Below, piece after piece: positions 1-5,533 of a stretch of DNA of 5,533 nt. This stretch comes from Bacteroidales bacterium (GTDB taxonomy: Bacteria > Bacteroidota > Bacteroidia > Bacteroidales > S143-33). Location: assembly GCA_027083655.1 (NCBI GenBank), contig JALWNS010000169.1, positions 1 through 5,533 of the forward strand, written 5' to 3'. A model generated the notes under the pieces. It was not told the origin of the DNA. It saw nothing but the letters and a program-made list of their open reading frames with translations, and ran no database searches. Position 1 is the first letter of the stretch. Each line of letters starts with the position of its first letter. Both the position numbers and the translations under genes were made by a program.

Positions 1-2
1 GT

Positions 3-830
3 GTATGGAAAGGGCAGAGGATAGAGGCTTTTGACCTGACTATGCATAGTCTTGGGGAATATAGGTTGAGCCATGGCTTGGTAAGGAAACTACGGACTTC
101 TGGAGATAATTTTTTGATTTTTACCACAGATAATGAAATAATACAATGGAGCCCTGCAAATGGGCGTAAACGTGCTTATAGCCTGGCTTTTGAACCGGTT
201 GATGCTTTGCTTGTTGACACATCATTAATAGCTTGTAATGACTCTGTGGTGATCATTCCCCGTAGTAAAATCTTTAGCAAGTCCACCAGATTAAGGTTTG
301 AGGATAAAATAATTGGCCTGGACAAGTATAAAAATGATTTGTGCATAACTACTCAAAATGGAATAAGCATTTATAATGGACGGCGTTTGAAAGGACTGTT
401 TGTGGACAAAGGCGTCAGAAAAGCTATTTACAGGCAGAAAAATATTTATGTTCTTACACTCAACGGACAGATAAAAATCTTTGATTATCACTTCAAGCAG
501 AAAAACAGTATCTCGTTAAGTAAACCTGTCATGGATTTTGAAGTGTCAGAAGACGAAAAATTGATTTTGATAAAACAGATAGATGGGTTGCAATTAATTA
601 CACCACAAGGAGATAAGATTTACGAATATTCAATAACAGGACAGGTACAAGATTTTGCTTTTAATCCTAATGGAAAGTTTTTCCTGGCAATGATTTTTGA
701 CCAAAAATCAACATATCTTAAGCACTGGGTATGCTCGGCACAGGAGGTGATTAATTATATTGATAATATTCATTATTTTGGCCGGTTGCCTAAATTTGAG
801 ACAAAGACGATTTTATCCGCATTGAAATAA
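3..830 (+). CDS. Beta-propeller (WD40-like) protein, C-terminal part; 5' end outside window
   Basis: The frame is open to the left edge: thirteen in-frame codons (VWKGQRIEAFDLT) precede the first ATG at 42 and continue the same strand-rich pattern. I therefore read this as a gene missing its start rather than a 262-residue protein starting at 42. The visible 275 residues are repeats of about 40 residues. Each has short hydrophobic beta-strands followed by a turn with N/D-G, for example LIFTTDNEIIQWSPANG, LCITTQNGISIYNG and IYVLTLNGQIKIFDY, then DEKLILIKQIDGLQLI and FAFNPNGKFFLAMI. This is the pattern of WD40 or related propeller blades, although the canonical GH and WD dipeptides are mostly absent. 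No catalytic motif, signal peptide or membrane segment is visible. The last 35 residues leave the propeller pattern (HWVCSAQEVINYI, then FGRLPKF). They recall the tails after WD40 blades in some large Bacteroidota STAND-type or caspase-fused proteins; that is inference. Propellers of this kind usually bind proteins or act as sensors. The specific role is unknown. Confidence 0.75.
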   Translation, partial: VWKGQRIEAFDLTMHSLGEYRLSHGLVRKLRTSGDNFLIFTTDNEIIQWSPANGRKRAYSLAFEPVDALLVDTSLIACNDSVVIIPRSKIFSKSTRLRFEDKIIGLDKYKNDLCITTQNGISIYNGRRLKGLFVDKGVRKAIYRQKNIYVLTLNGQIKIFDYHFKQKNSISLSKPVMDFEVSEDEKLILIKQIDGLQLITPQGDKIYEYSITGQVQDFAFNPNGKFFLAMIFDQKSTYLKHWVCSAQEVINYIDNIHYFGRLPKFETKTILSALK

Positions 831-900
831 TATTTTGTCAAAAAACAGGTTTTTTTCTAAGACATTTTGTGTAAATTTATAAGAAATACAACACATTGTC

Positions 901-2088
901 ATGAAGGTTAAGGTTGTAAAACTGGAGGAATTGGAGCTCCGGTGCTCTAATTGTGGTTCTGTTATACGCTATAGCCCCGGCGATAAGACGGCTGTCTGTC
1001 CAAATTGTGGTACTGTTAACGAAATCCATTATTCGGACGAGAAACTCGAAAGGGCATGGGAAGAGAAAGACCTCTTGCAGGAATTACACAAGCTCAGTGC
1101 ACAGCAATTGGAGAGAGAAGATAAACAGGTAGTCAAATGTTCTGCGTGTGGTGCAGAGGTTGAGTTTGACCGCCCCGTAATCTCTGCCGAGTGCCATTAT
1201 TGTGGCAGTCCTATTGTCCTGTCGCCAGATCAAATCCCAAGACCAATAAAACCGCAGGGTATTGTACCTTTTGCCATAACAAAAAAACAGGCAGCCGAAC
1301 AGTATAGCCAGTGGGCCCGCAAAAGATGGTTTGCTCCTAATAAATTCCGTCATTATGCCCGTGCTCCCAGAAACCTTACTGCACTTTATATGCCTTATTG
1401 GACCTACGACGCTACAACTATTACCCGGTACCGCGGTCAACGTGGTGATTATTATTATGTTACAGAGACATACTACGAAAATGGCGAGCAGAAAACAAGG
1501 GAGAGGCGTGAGATACGATGGACGCCTGTAAGTGGCACAGTAAGGGTTGATTTTGACGATGTGCTGGTGCCAGCAACGCAGAATGTTTCTTACTTCCCGG
1601 ATGCGGATAGCTTTGACCTGGGGGAGATGAAGCCTTATGATGCACGTCTTTTGTCTGGTTTTTATTCCGAGGCATATACTGTGGATCTGGATAAGGGCTT
1701 TGAAATAGCAAAAAATATTATGGACGTCTCAATCCGGCAGGAAATTAGGCGCGATATCGGAGGCGATGAGCAAAGAATAAATTGGTACGAGACAAAATAT
1801 TCCGGCCTGACTTACAAGCATATCTTACTGCCAGTTTATCATAGTGTTTACAAATACAAGGATAAGGAGTATCCATTTGTCATTAATGGACAGACTGGTA
1901 AAGTTTACGGCAAATATCCTATTAGCTTCTGGAAGATATTGTGGGTAATACTTCTGGTGCTGCTTATAGCTTTGTTAATATACGTTGGAGCAGAATATAA
2001 TTTTGACTTTGTACAGTTCTGGCATGATTTGTTTGGGCAGGCAATGATTCTTGCACCATTCAGTGATTTTGCCAGGATAGTGGTCTGA
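901..2088 (+). CDS. Membrane-anchored protein with two N-terminal zinc ribbons
   Basis: A 395-residue protein. Two zinc ribbons are visible: C15-x2-C18 with C33-x2-C36, and C80-x2-C83 with C98-x2-C101. They are separated by a charged, probably helical linker (residues about 45-78). A conserved-looking domain follows (about 120-340), with PFAITKKQA, KRWFAPN, LYMPYWTYDA, YSGLTYKHILLPVY and VINGQTGKVYGKYP. One strong transmembrane helix lies at about 343-362, followed by a short, partly hydrophobic tail. There is no signal peptide, so the ribbons are probably cytoplasmic. From memory this matches a widespread bacterial family labelled TFIIB-type zinc ribbon protein, or mislabelled primosomal protein N'. 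B. subtilis YdjG, from a PspA/SPFH-linked membrane-stress operon, may be a distant relative, but I could not check this. No helicase motifs are present, so it is not PriA. The biochemical role is unknown. The ATG at 901 places the first ribbon 14 residues in, typical of the family; no clear ribosome binding site precedes it. The gene follows the propeller gene after 70 bp. Confidence 0.85.
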   Translation: MKVKVVKLEELELRCSNCGSVIRYSPGDKTAVCPNCGTVNEIHYSDEKLERAWEEKDLLQELHKLSAQQLEREDKQVVKCSACGAEVEFDRPVISAECHYCGSPIVLSPDQIPRPIKPQGIVPFAITKKQAAEQYSQWARKRWFAPNKFRHYARAPRNLTALYMPYWTYDATTITRYRGQRGDYYYVTETYYENGEQKTRERREIRWTPVSGTVRVDFDDVLVPATQNVSYFPDADSFDLGEMKPYDARLLSGFYSEAYTVDLDKGFEIAKNIMDVSIRQEIRRDIGGDEQRINWYETKYSGLTYKHILLPVYHSVYKYKDKEYPFVINGQTGKVYGKYPISFWKILWVILLVLLIALLIYVGAEYNFDFVQFWHDLFGQAMILAPFSDFARIVV

Positions 2089-2216
2089 GTGTGTGCAAAG
2101 TATATGGCCTGGATTGTAAAAATTATCTTGTGTTAAAAAGTACATTTGTTAGACGGGAATAGTCAGGCGAATATCAATGCAATAGAAAGATTCTCTTTGA
2201 CCTAGCAAAGCAGTAG

Positions 2217-2247
2217 ATTGTGGTTTAGCGGATTTTAATTGTCTTTG
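2217..2247 (+). promoter_or_regulatory. Candidate Bacteroidota-type promoter of the acetyltransferase gene
   Basis: ATTG at 2217-2220 and TGTCTTTG at 2240-2247 are separated by exactly 19 bases. Each box differs by one base from the Bacteroidota housekeeping form (TTTG, 19-21 bases, TAnnTTTG). Transcription would start near 2252-2255, giving an untranslated leader of about 60 bases to the ATG at 2313. The match is by eye, and such sequences occur by chance in AT-rich DNA. Confidence 0.4.
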
Positions 2248-2312
2248 TGCAAGGGAGGATAATCCGTCTAGCAACAGTCAAAGTTTTACACAAAAGATTT
2301 TGTATAAGAGAT

Positions 2313-2720
2313 ATGGATTTTCGCATGGAAACAGATATTGAGAGAGTCAAGATAGAGGATATCATTACTCTGTATATTGAAAATGGCTGGGGAGACTACT
2401 ATGATCTTGGGTATGTGAAAAATTATTTTTGCGGCTCGACCTACTCGGTTTTTGCTATTGACAGGCAAACAAACAGGTTAGTAGGCTTTGCTAGGGTTCT
2501 GAGTGATAATTACCATACCACATGGATTGCCGAAATAGTCGTCTCACCCAGTTTTCAACGCAGAGGTATAGGAACATTATTGATTTCTGAGGTGAAAAAG
2601 GAATTTAGCCATACTTCTATTTATGCTGAGACTTTTTCTGGTACAGAGGCCTTTTTTATCAAAAATGGCATTAATGCCCGGAAAAATATGGTTGTGGTTT
2701 CCAGAGCCAAGGAGGATTAG
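2313..2720 (+). CDS. GNAT family N-acetyltransferase
   Basis: A 135-residue single-domain GNAT protein, expected to transfer an acetyl group from acetyl-CoA to an amine; the substrate cannot be read from the sequence. The acetyl-CoA-binding motif A is clear: strand AEIVVSPS followed by Q82-R-R-G-I-G87 and helix TLLISEVKKEF. Upstream are the usual helix with ENGWGDYY (about 23-30) and the strand pair SVFAIDRQTNRLVGFARVLSD (about 45-65). Downstream, TSIYAETFSGTEAFFIKNGI (about 101-120) is the beta5-alpha4 segment that ends in the usual 'F(Y)xKxGF'-like position. The frame can be extended to a GTG at 2247, but those 22 extra residues are basic and unlike a GNAT start, and a candidate promoter overlaps that GTG. 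The ATG at 2313 is preferred; the ATG at 2325 (METDIERV) is also possible. Small size and soluble character suggest a cytoplasmic enzyme. It is probably a single-gene unit, convergent with the nuclease gene. Confidence 0.85.
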   Translation: MDFRMETDIERVKIEDIITLYIENGWGDYYDLGYVKNYFCGSTYSVFAIDRQTNRLVGFARVLSDNYHTTWIAEIVVSPSFQRRGIGTLLISEVKKEFSHTSIYAETFSGTEAFFIKNGINARKNMVVVSRAKED

Positions 2721-2745
2721 GTTTCTAAGAAACTTTTCTTAAAAG
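2721..2745 (+). terminator. Weak AT-rich hairpins immediately after the acetyltransferase stop
   Basis: GTTTC-TAA-GAAAC (2721-2733) begins directly after the TAG stop and is followed by TTTTCTT. It overlaps two alternative pairings: TAAGAAA with TTTCTTA (2726-2732 with 2735-2741) and CTTTT with AAAAG (2733-2737 with 2741-2745). All stems are short and A/T-rich, so this is at best a weak intrinsic terminator. The stronger hairpin at 2805 may do the real work. Confidence 0.35.
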
Positions 2746-2804
2746 ACGAAATACGCCAGAGTTCTGTCCCTGCAAGTAGCCTTTTTCTTTGCCCGATGGT
2801 AATA

Positions 2805-2841
2805 CTAAAGCAGGCAGAGTCAAATGGCCTGCCTGCTTTGG
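2805..2841. terminator. Strong hairpin between convergent genes, probable bidirectional terminator
   Basis: AAAGCAGGCAG (2807-2817) pairs perfectly with CTGCCTGCTTT (2829-2839) around an 11-base loop. A further T-G wobble and a C-G pair (2805-2806 with 2840-2841) extend the stem to 13 pairs on the plus strand. It sits between two convergent genes, 84 bases past the acetyltransferase stop and 82 bases past the nuclease stop, as expected for a shared terminator. A-runs and T-runs at the stem ends are only three bases long on either strand, so the U-tract is poor and rho-independent function is not certain. Confidence 0.6.
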
Positions 2842-2923
2842 CTTGGTAAAATATTGCGAAGAATAAGCATTGCTTTAGTAAGTATTTGTGTTCGTAGTAT
2901 GTTTGTTCTTGTTTTTCAGTTGT

Positions 2924-4759
2924 TTACAGTCTGATGAGTTTTAAAAACTCCTTATGCAGTCCATCGTCTAGCTGGATTATGTAAATACCTTTTTGTAAGT
3001 CTGGAGATATTGTTAATTCGCCACTTGTCTGCACCTCGTAGGAATGGACGAAAATAGTATTGCCACTGATGTCCATAATCTTTATATTAAGGCGTCCTGT
3101 GTTGTTATTGTAATAAGCTAGATGGACTGTATTGCCGGCGATTGGATTTGGATATACTGCATAGTTGTGGTTGTTGGATATTTCCAGGCCAGTAGAAATC
3201 TGCTGTGCCTCGACCGTTAGGTTGTCTATCTCCCAGAGTCTAGTCTCTCCCGCTCCAGTTCCAGAGCTAACGTATTCAAAACCAATAAAAATAGTTTGAC
3301 CGGCATAGCTACTCAAATCAATGTCCCCACTAGGTGTCCATGTCTGGCTATCTTCTGCAGGATAGCTAAAGTTATATTGTTGCCAGGTGTAATTATCTGG
3401 ATTATTGCCAGGCTGGTAGTTGGTTGATACATAGAGGTAAAGCCCTGGATATGTTGTGCCATTGTCAGTAAATTTTGTCCATGTATCAAAGCTGAGCACT
3501 GCACTTTGGTAATTACTCAGATCAATGGCTGGACTTATTAGCCAGTCCTGGGCCGCTACATCTGCACCGTAATTATTCATCGCTGCTACTCCGTATGTTG
3601 TATCACAATGCCAATCATAAGAGCTTGAGATGCTATAAATTGTCCAGCCACTAAGCGGGCAGTTGTCAAATGTTTCTGAGAAAACAATTTGTGTTGAACC
3701 CTGTTGCACGGTGAGTGTGTAGCTCTGTGTGGCTGTGTCATGTGCATTAATAGCCATTATAGATACCTGGAAATCACCTGTTTGTGAAACTGGAGCCGGG
3801 CTGTATAAACGGTAGGTTGCAGGTGCAATAGAATCAAAACTTAGCCATGAAGGAGCTGTTATTATCCGTGCACTAAAATCGCTTGTATCAGGTCCCACGA
3901 GTTTTATGTTATATTGATAATAACTGCCAGGGGCTACAGATGTAACAGGATTTGTACCAAAGTCCACGTAGTCCCAGATTTTCCACACGTATTCTGGATG
4001 ATCAATGAATGGATTGCGGTTGCCTTGGAGTTTATAAATAGAGTCATTGCGGTTAATTTCTTTCTGGCTTACGGGGTCTTGCTCTGCCCATTTAAGTAAC
4101 ATTTCCCTTGCCCACGGGCTAAAGTCATCACCGCTAAGCATGTCAGAGCTCCACGAACTTATCTGGTCATAATAACGTGTAAGCATGTAGAAATAACTAC
4201 GTGCCAGGTCACCCTTGTATTCATCAATTGGTTCAAAGACAGTACCCGAATACCCAGGGAATGAGCAAGGTCCGAGCTTTGATCCATTTAGTGATGTCCA
4301 GCTGGGGTTGGATACTTCGCCATAAGGGTAATTACTACGGCGGCCATTTACATATCCATCCGTGGGATAAATATGAAATAGGTCTGTGTACATAGGATAT
4401 TCATCATTAAACCAGCTTTTGGGGAAAGAATGCTCCCTGTTATAACAGTCGCCTTCGGCCGAGTATGTACCGCATTGGTCAGAACCTCCATAATAGTAAG
4501 TATAAGGTGGTGTGCCGCCTGGGACGTCTGAATAAATATCCCAGACTTCATTGCCATTTCTTACATCAGTGTGCTCAAAAGCGGTCCACAGATCTGTGTA
4601 GCTAAGTTCTACATGTCCATTACGGATAATCTGTCCCAGAGCCTCGCGTAGCTGCTGTCCTTTTTTGCCTTGTGCATCGGAGTAATAACCCGCAGGAATC
4701 TGCGCAGACAAGGAAAGAGAGAAAAGAAAAACCGTGAAAAAAAGGATAAAATTTCGCAT
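2924..4759 (-). CDS. Secreted endonuclease I family nuclease with T9SS type A sorting tail
   Basis: A 611-residue multidomain exoprotein. Residues 1-19 are a signal peptide (MRN, then a hydrophobic run, then SLSA before QIP). Residues about 25-262 are an endonuclease I (EndA/NucM/Vvn-like, His-Me finger) domain. N107-R-E109-H110-SFPKSW carries the general-base His with its neighbouring Glu, and DLFHIYPTDGYVNGRRSNYPYGEV (126-149) contains the Asn/Arg region that helps bind the metal. LQGNRNPFIDHPE (244-256) is the family's C-terminal signature. C96 and C105 could form a disulfide. Residues about 272-353 look like an Ig/cadherin-like beta domain. Residues about 357-517 look like a choice-of-anchor-J or cleaved-adhesin-type jelly roll (FSETFDNCPLSGW, QDWLISPAIDLS, LWEIDNLTV). 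Residues about 534-611 are the T9SS type A tail (VYPNPIAGN, GIYIIQL, KLIRL). The enzyme should cleave DNA nonspecifically outside the cell or at its surface, for nutrient scavenging or biofilm DNA turnover. All key catalytic residues appear intact. The ATG at 4759 fits the signal peptide directly. Confidence 0.95.
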   Translation of the reverse strand: MRNFILFFTVFLFSLSLSAQIPAGYYSDAQGKKGQQLREALGQIIRNGHVELSYTDLWTAFEHTDVRNGNEVWDIYSDVPGGTPPYTYYYGGSDQCGTYSAEGDCYNREHSFPKSWFNDEYPMYTDLFHIYPTDGYVNGRRSNYPYGEVSNPSWTSLNGSKLGPCSFPGYSGTVFEPIDEYKGDLARSYFYMLTRYYDQISSWSSDMLSGDDFSPWAREMLLKWAEQDPVSQKEINRNDSIYKLQGNRNPFIDHPEYVWKIWDYVDFGTNPVTSVAPGSYYQYNIKLVGPDTSDFSARIITAPSWLSFDSIAPATYRLYSPAPVSQTGDFQVSIMAINAHDTATQSYTLTVQQGSTQIVFSETFDNCPLSGWTIYSISSSYDWHCDTTYGVAAMNNYGADVAAQDWLISPAIDLSNYQSAVLSFDTWTKFTDNGTTYPGLYLYVSTNYQPGNNPDNYTWQQYNFSYPAEDSQTWTPSGDIDLSSYAGQTIFIGFEYVSSGTGAGETRLWEIDNLTVEAQQISTGLEISNNHNYAVYPNPIAGNTVHLAYYNNNTGRLNIKIMDISGNTIFVHSYEVQTSGELTISPDLQKGIYIIQLDDGLHKEFLKLIRL

Positions 4760-4789
4760 GCCAGTTAAAATTTAGGTTTTAGCTGGCAT
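4758..4789 (-). promoter_or_regulatory. Inverted repeat covering the nuclease start codon
   Basis: On the plus strand ATGCCAGTTAAAA (4758-4770) pairs with TTTTAGCTGGCAT (4777-4789) around a six-base loop, with one G-T wobble. In the nuclease mRNA the same arms form a 13-position stem with one C-A mismatch, and two bases of the AUG lie in the stem. It could limit translation initiation, protect the 5' end, or be a dyad DNA operator just downstream of the candidate promoter. The sequence does not decide among these. Confidence 0.45.
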
Positions 4790-4793
4790 ATTA

Positions 4794-4824
4794 CAAAAAT
4801 GATTGCACAAAGTCAATTAATAAA
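4794..4824 (-). promoter_or_regulatory. Candidate Bacteroidota-type promoter of the nuclease gene
   Basis: Read on the minus strand, TTTA (4824-4821) lies 19 bases before CATTTTTG (4801-4794). Each box has one mismatch to TTTG / TAnnTTTG. Transcription would start around 4789-4787, so the mRNA leader would be only about 30 bases and would consist almost entirely of the inverted repeat at 4758-4789. This is a match by eye, and the region is AT-rich. Confidence 0.35.
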
Positions 4825-4891
4825 TTTGAAATGACTTTAATAAAGCTTGGGTAAGCGGAGTACTTTAGTGCTAAATGCTTGAACTACAGGA

Positions 4892-5533
4892 TTATAGTTC
4901 TATAAGAAAATTCGGGTTAAAGCCCTGGTATTCCTTATATTTAGCCAGTCCAAGCTGATTGGATATTATTATTGTGTTGCCAATCATTAGCTCTTTGTTA
5001 AAGTGTGTATGTCCATAGAGCCAGTATGCAATATTAGAATTTTGTATCATATCATCCAGGTCATTGAAAAAAGCATCTCCCAGTTGTGTGGAATCGTATT
5101 CGTCATTTGCGCAATGTTGGCTAGGAGCATGGTGTGTAATAACGATATTAGTCTTGTTGCTTTGTGCTAACTGGTTTTCTATGAAATTAATAGCCTTGGA
5201 ATTAAGTTCATTATTTGTTATTGGGTTAAATATTTCGTCTCCATAGTCAATCATCTGGAAATCTTTGACCGACTTGCTCACTAAAAGCATATTTTCTTGT
5301 CTAATATGTGTCCACAGTGTACTGAAAATGAGTTTTATATTACCAATGTCAATAGCTTTGTTGTTAACCAAGAAAACATTTGGCAAGATTGCTTCATATA
5401 CTTGAGCTTCATAATTTTTCAGGTTCGAAAGTCCATGGAATTCGCTATTTCCAGGAAGGTAAAACACTTTTTCATAATTGTCAGAGAGATATTTGAAGAA
5501 AATTTTTTCAAAATCATTATCCAACCTTTCAAT
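4892..5533 (-). CDS. Calcineurin-like metallophosphoesterase, N-terminus outside window
   Basis: The frame is open to the right edge (I-E-R-L-D-N-D-F from 5533). The TTG at 5522-5524 is only an internal Leu codon, and 214 minus-strand codons including the stop are visible. Recognisable metallophosphoesterase motifs, numbered from the first visible residue: YLPGNSEF (G28-N29-S30-E31) at the GNH[E/D] position; STLWT (71-75), typical of this subfamily; ITHHAPS (T133-H134-H135-A-P-S138), which supplies a metal-binding His; and YGHTH (G174-H-T-H177). The missing N-terminus should carry DxH and GDxxD, roughly 35-45 residues. These enzymes use a two-metal centre to hydrolyse phosphomono- or diesters; the substrate is unknown. 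There is no signal or membrane segment in the visible part, so it is probably cytoplasmic. The Ser in GNSE is unusual because that His normally assists leaving-group protonation. The gene reads toward the nuclease gene with a 132-bp gap, and a separate promoter is likely there. Confidence 0.88.
   Translation of the reverse strand: MERLDNDFEKIFFKYLSDNYEKVFYLPGNSEFHGLSNLKNYEAQVYEAILPNVFLVNNKAIDIGNIKLIFSTLWTHIRQENMLLVSKSVKDFQMIDYGDEIFNPITNNELNSKAINFIENQLAQSNKTNIVITHHAPSQHCANDEYDSTQLGDAFFNDLDDMIQNSNIAYWLYGHTHFNKELMIGNTIIISNQLGLAKYKEYQGFNPNFLIEL

Noticed and set aside
840..855. Inverted repeat AAAAAAC-AG-GTTTTTT between the propeller and zinc-ribbon genes
   Set aside because: The stem is almost all A-T with a two- to four-base loop, too unstable for a confident terminator. 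A-runs beside T-runs are common in AT-rich spacers.
850..879. Possible promoter before the zinc-ribbon gene, with TAAATTTA at 872-879 as the -7 box
   Set aside because: The -7 box has one mismatch, but no good TTTG lies 19-21 bases upstream, only a T-run. The TTTG at 834-837 is too far away.
1084..1711. Overlapping frames on both strands inside the zinc-ribbon gene (1084-1440 minus, 1331-1531 plus, 1460-1711 minus)
   Set aside because: They lie inside a clearly coding gene with recognisable motifs. Their translations show no domain or repeat pattern, so they are shadow frames.
2104..2136. Ten-codon hydrophobic reading frame (MAWIVKIILC) in the spacer after the zinc-ribbon gene
   Set aside because: It is very short, has no ribosome binding site or supporting context, and is easily produced by chance.
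2195..2210. Inverted repeat CTTTG-ACCTAG-CAAAG upstream of the acetyltransferase
   Set aside because: The stem is only five bases. It is not placed clearly as a terminator and has no T-run after it; it could be an operator but nothing supports that.
3313..4557. Several 60-70 residue frames inside the nuclease gene on both strands
   Set aside because: They fall within the intact nuclease frame, show low-complexity translations and have no start context; they are shadow frames.
4846..4876. Small inverted repeats (GCTT-GGGT-AAGC and TTTAG-TG-CTAAA) downstream of the phosphoesterase stop
   Set aside because: Stems of four to five bases without a T-tract on the minus strand are not sufficient for a terminator call.
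2924..5533. Nuclease and phosphoesterase as a joint nucleic-acid degradation or defence operon
   Set aside because: The nuclease has a signal peptide and T9SS tail and is exported, while the phosphoesterase looks cytoplasmic. The 132-bp gap holds a candidate promoter, so no functional pair is supported.

Overview
The window looks like a piece of a Bacteroidota chromosome. The strongest sign is the 611-residue secreted nuclease on the minus strand. It ends in a type IX secretion (T9SS) type A sorting tail (VYPNP near residue 535, KGIYIIQL near 590), a system essentially confined to that phylum. Starts lack strong Shine-Dalgarno sequences, and two intergenic regions hold sequences close to the Bacteroidota promoter form TTTG-N19-TAnnTTTG. 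Both agree with this placement. I cannot name a genus.

Layout, left to right. (1) 3-830, plus: the C-terminal part of a beta-propeller (WD40-like) protein whose frame is still open at the left edge, so its N-terminus lies outside the window. (2) 901-2088, plus: a membrane-anchored protein with two zinc ribbons, of a widespread and poorly characterised family. (3) 2313-2720, plus: a small GNAT acetyltransferase, with a candidate promoter at 2217-2247 that argues against the longer GTG start. (4) 2721-2923: a convergent intergenic region with a weak hairpin just after the acetyltransferase and a strong 11-bp-stem hairpin at 2805-2841, probably a shared terminator. (5) 2924-4759, minus: extracellular endonuclease I with an Ig-like domain, a choice-of-anchor-J-like domain and the T9SS tail. 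(6) 4760-4891: upstream region of the nuclease, with a candidate promoter and a 13-bp-arm inverted repeat that reaches into the start codon. (7) 4892-5533, minus: a calcineurin-like metallophosphoesterase, cut at its N-terminus by the right edge.

The genes do not form an obvious pathway. The three plus-strand genes are separated by 70 bp and by about 220 bp, and the two minus-strand genes by 132 bp, so most are probably independent units. The best-understood gene is the nuclease, expected to degrade extracellular DNA after export. I found no mobile element, CRISPR array, tRNA or rRNA. No intergenic stretch exceeds about 225 bases. I see no convincing new multi-gene system. The items most worth a second look are the start-codon hairpin of the nuclease, the Ser in place of His in the phosphoesterase GNH[E/D] motif, and the possible STAND-type origin of the truncated propeller.
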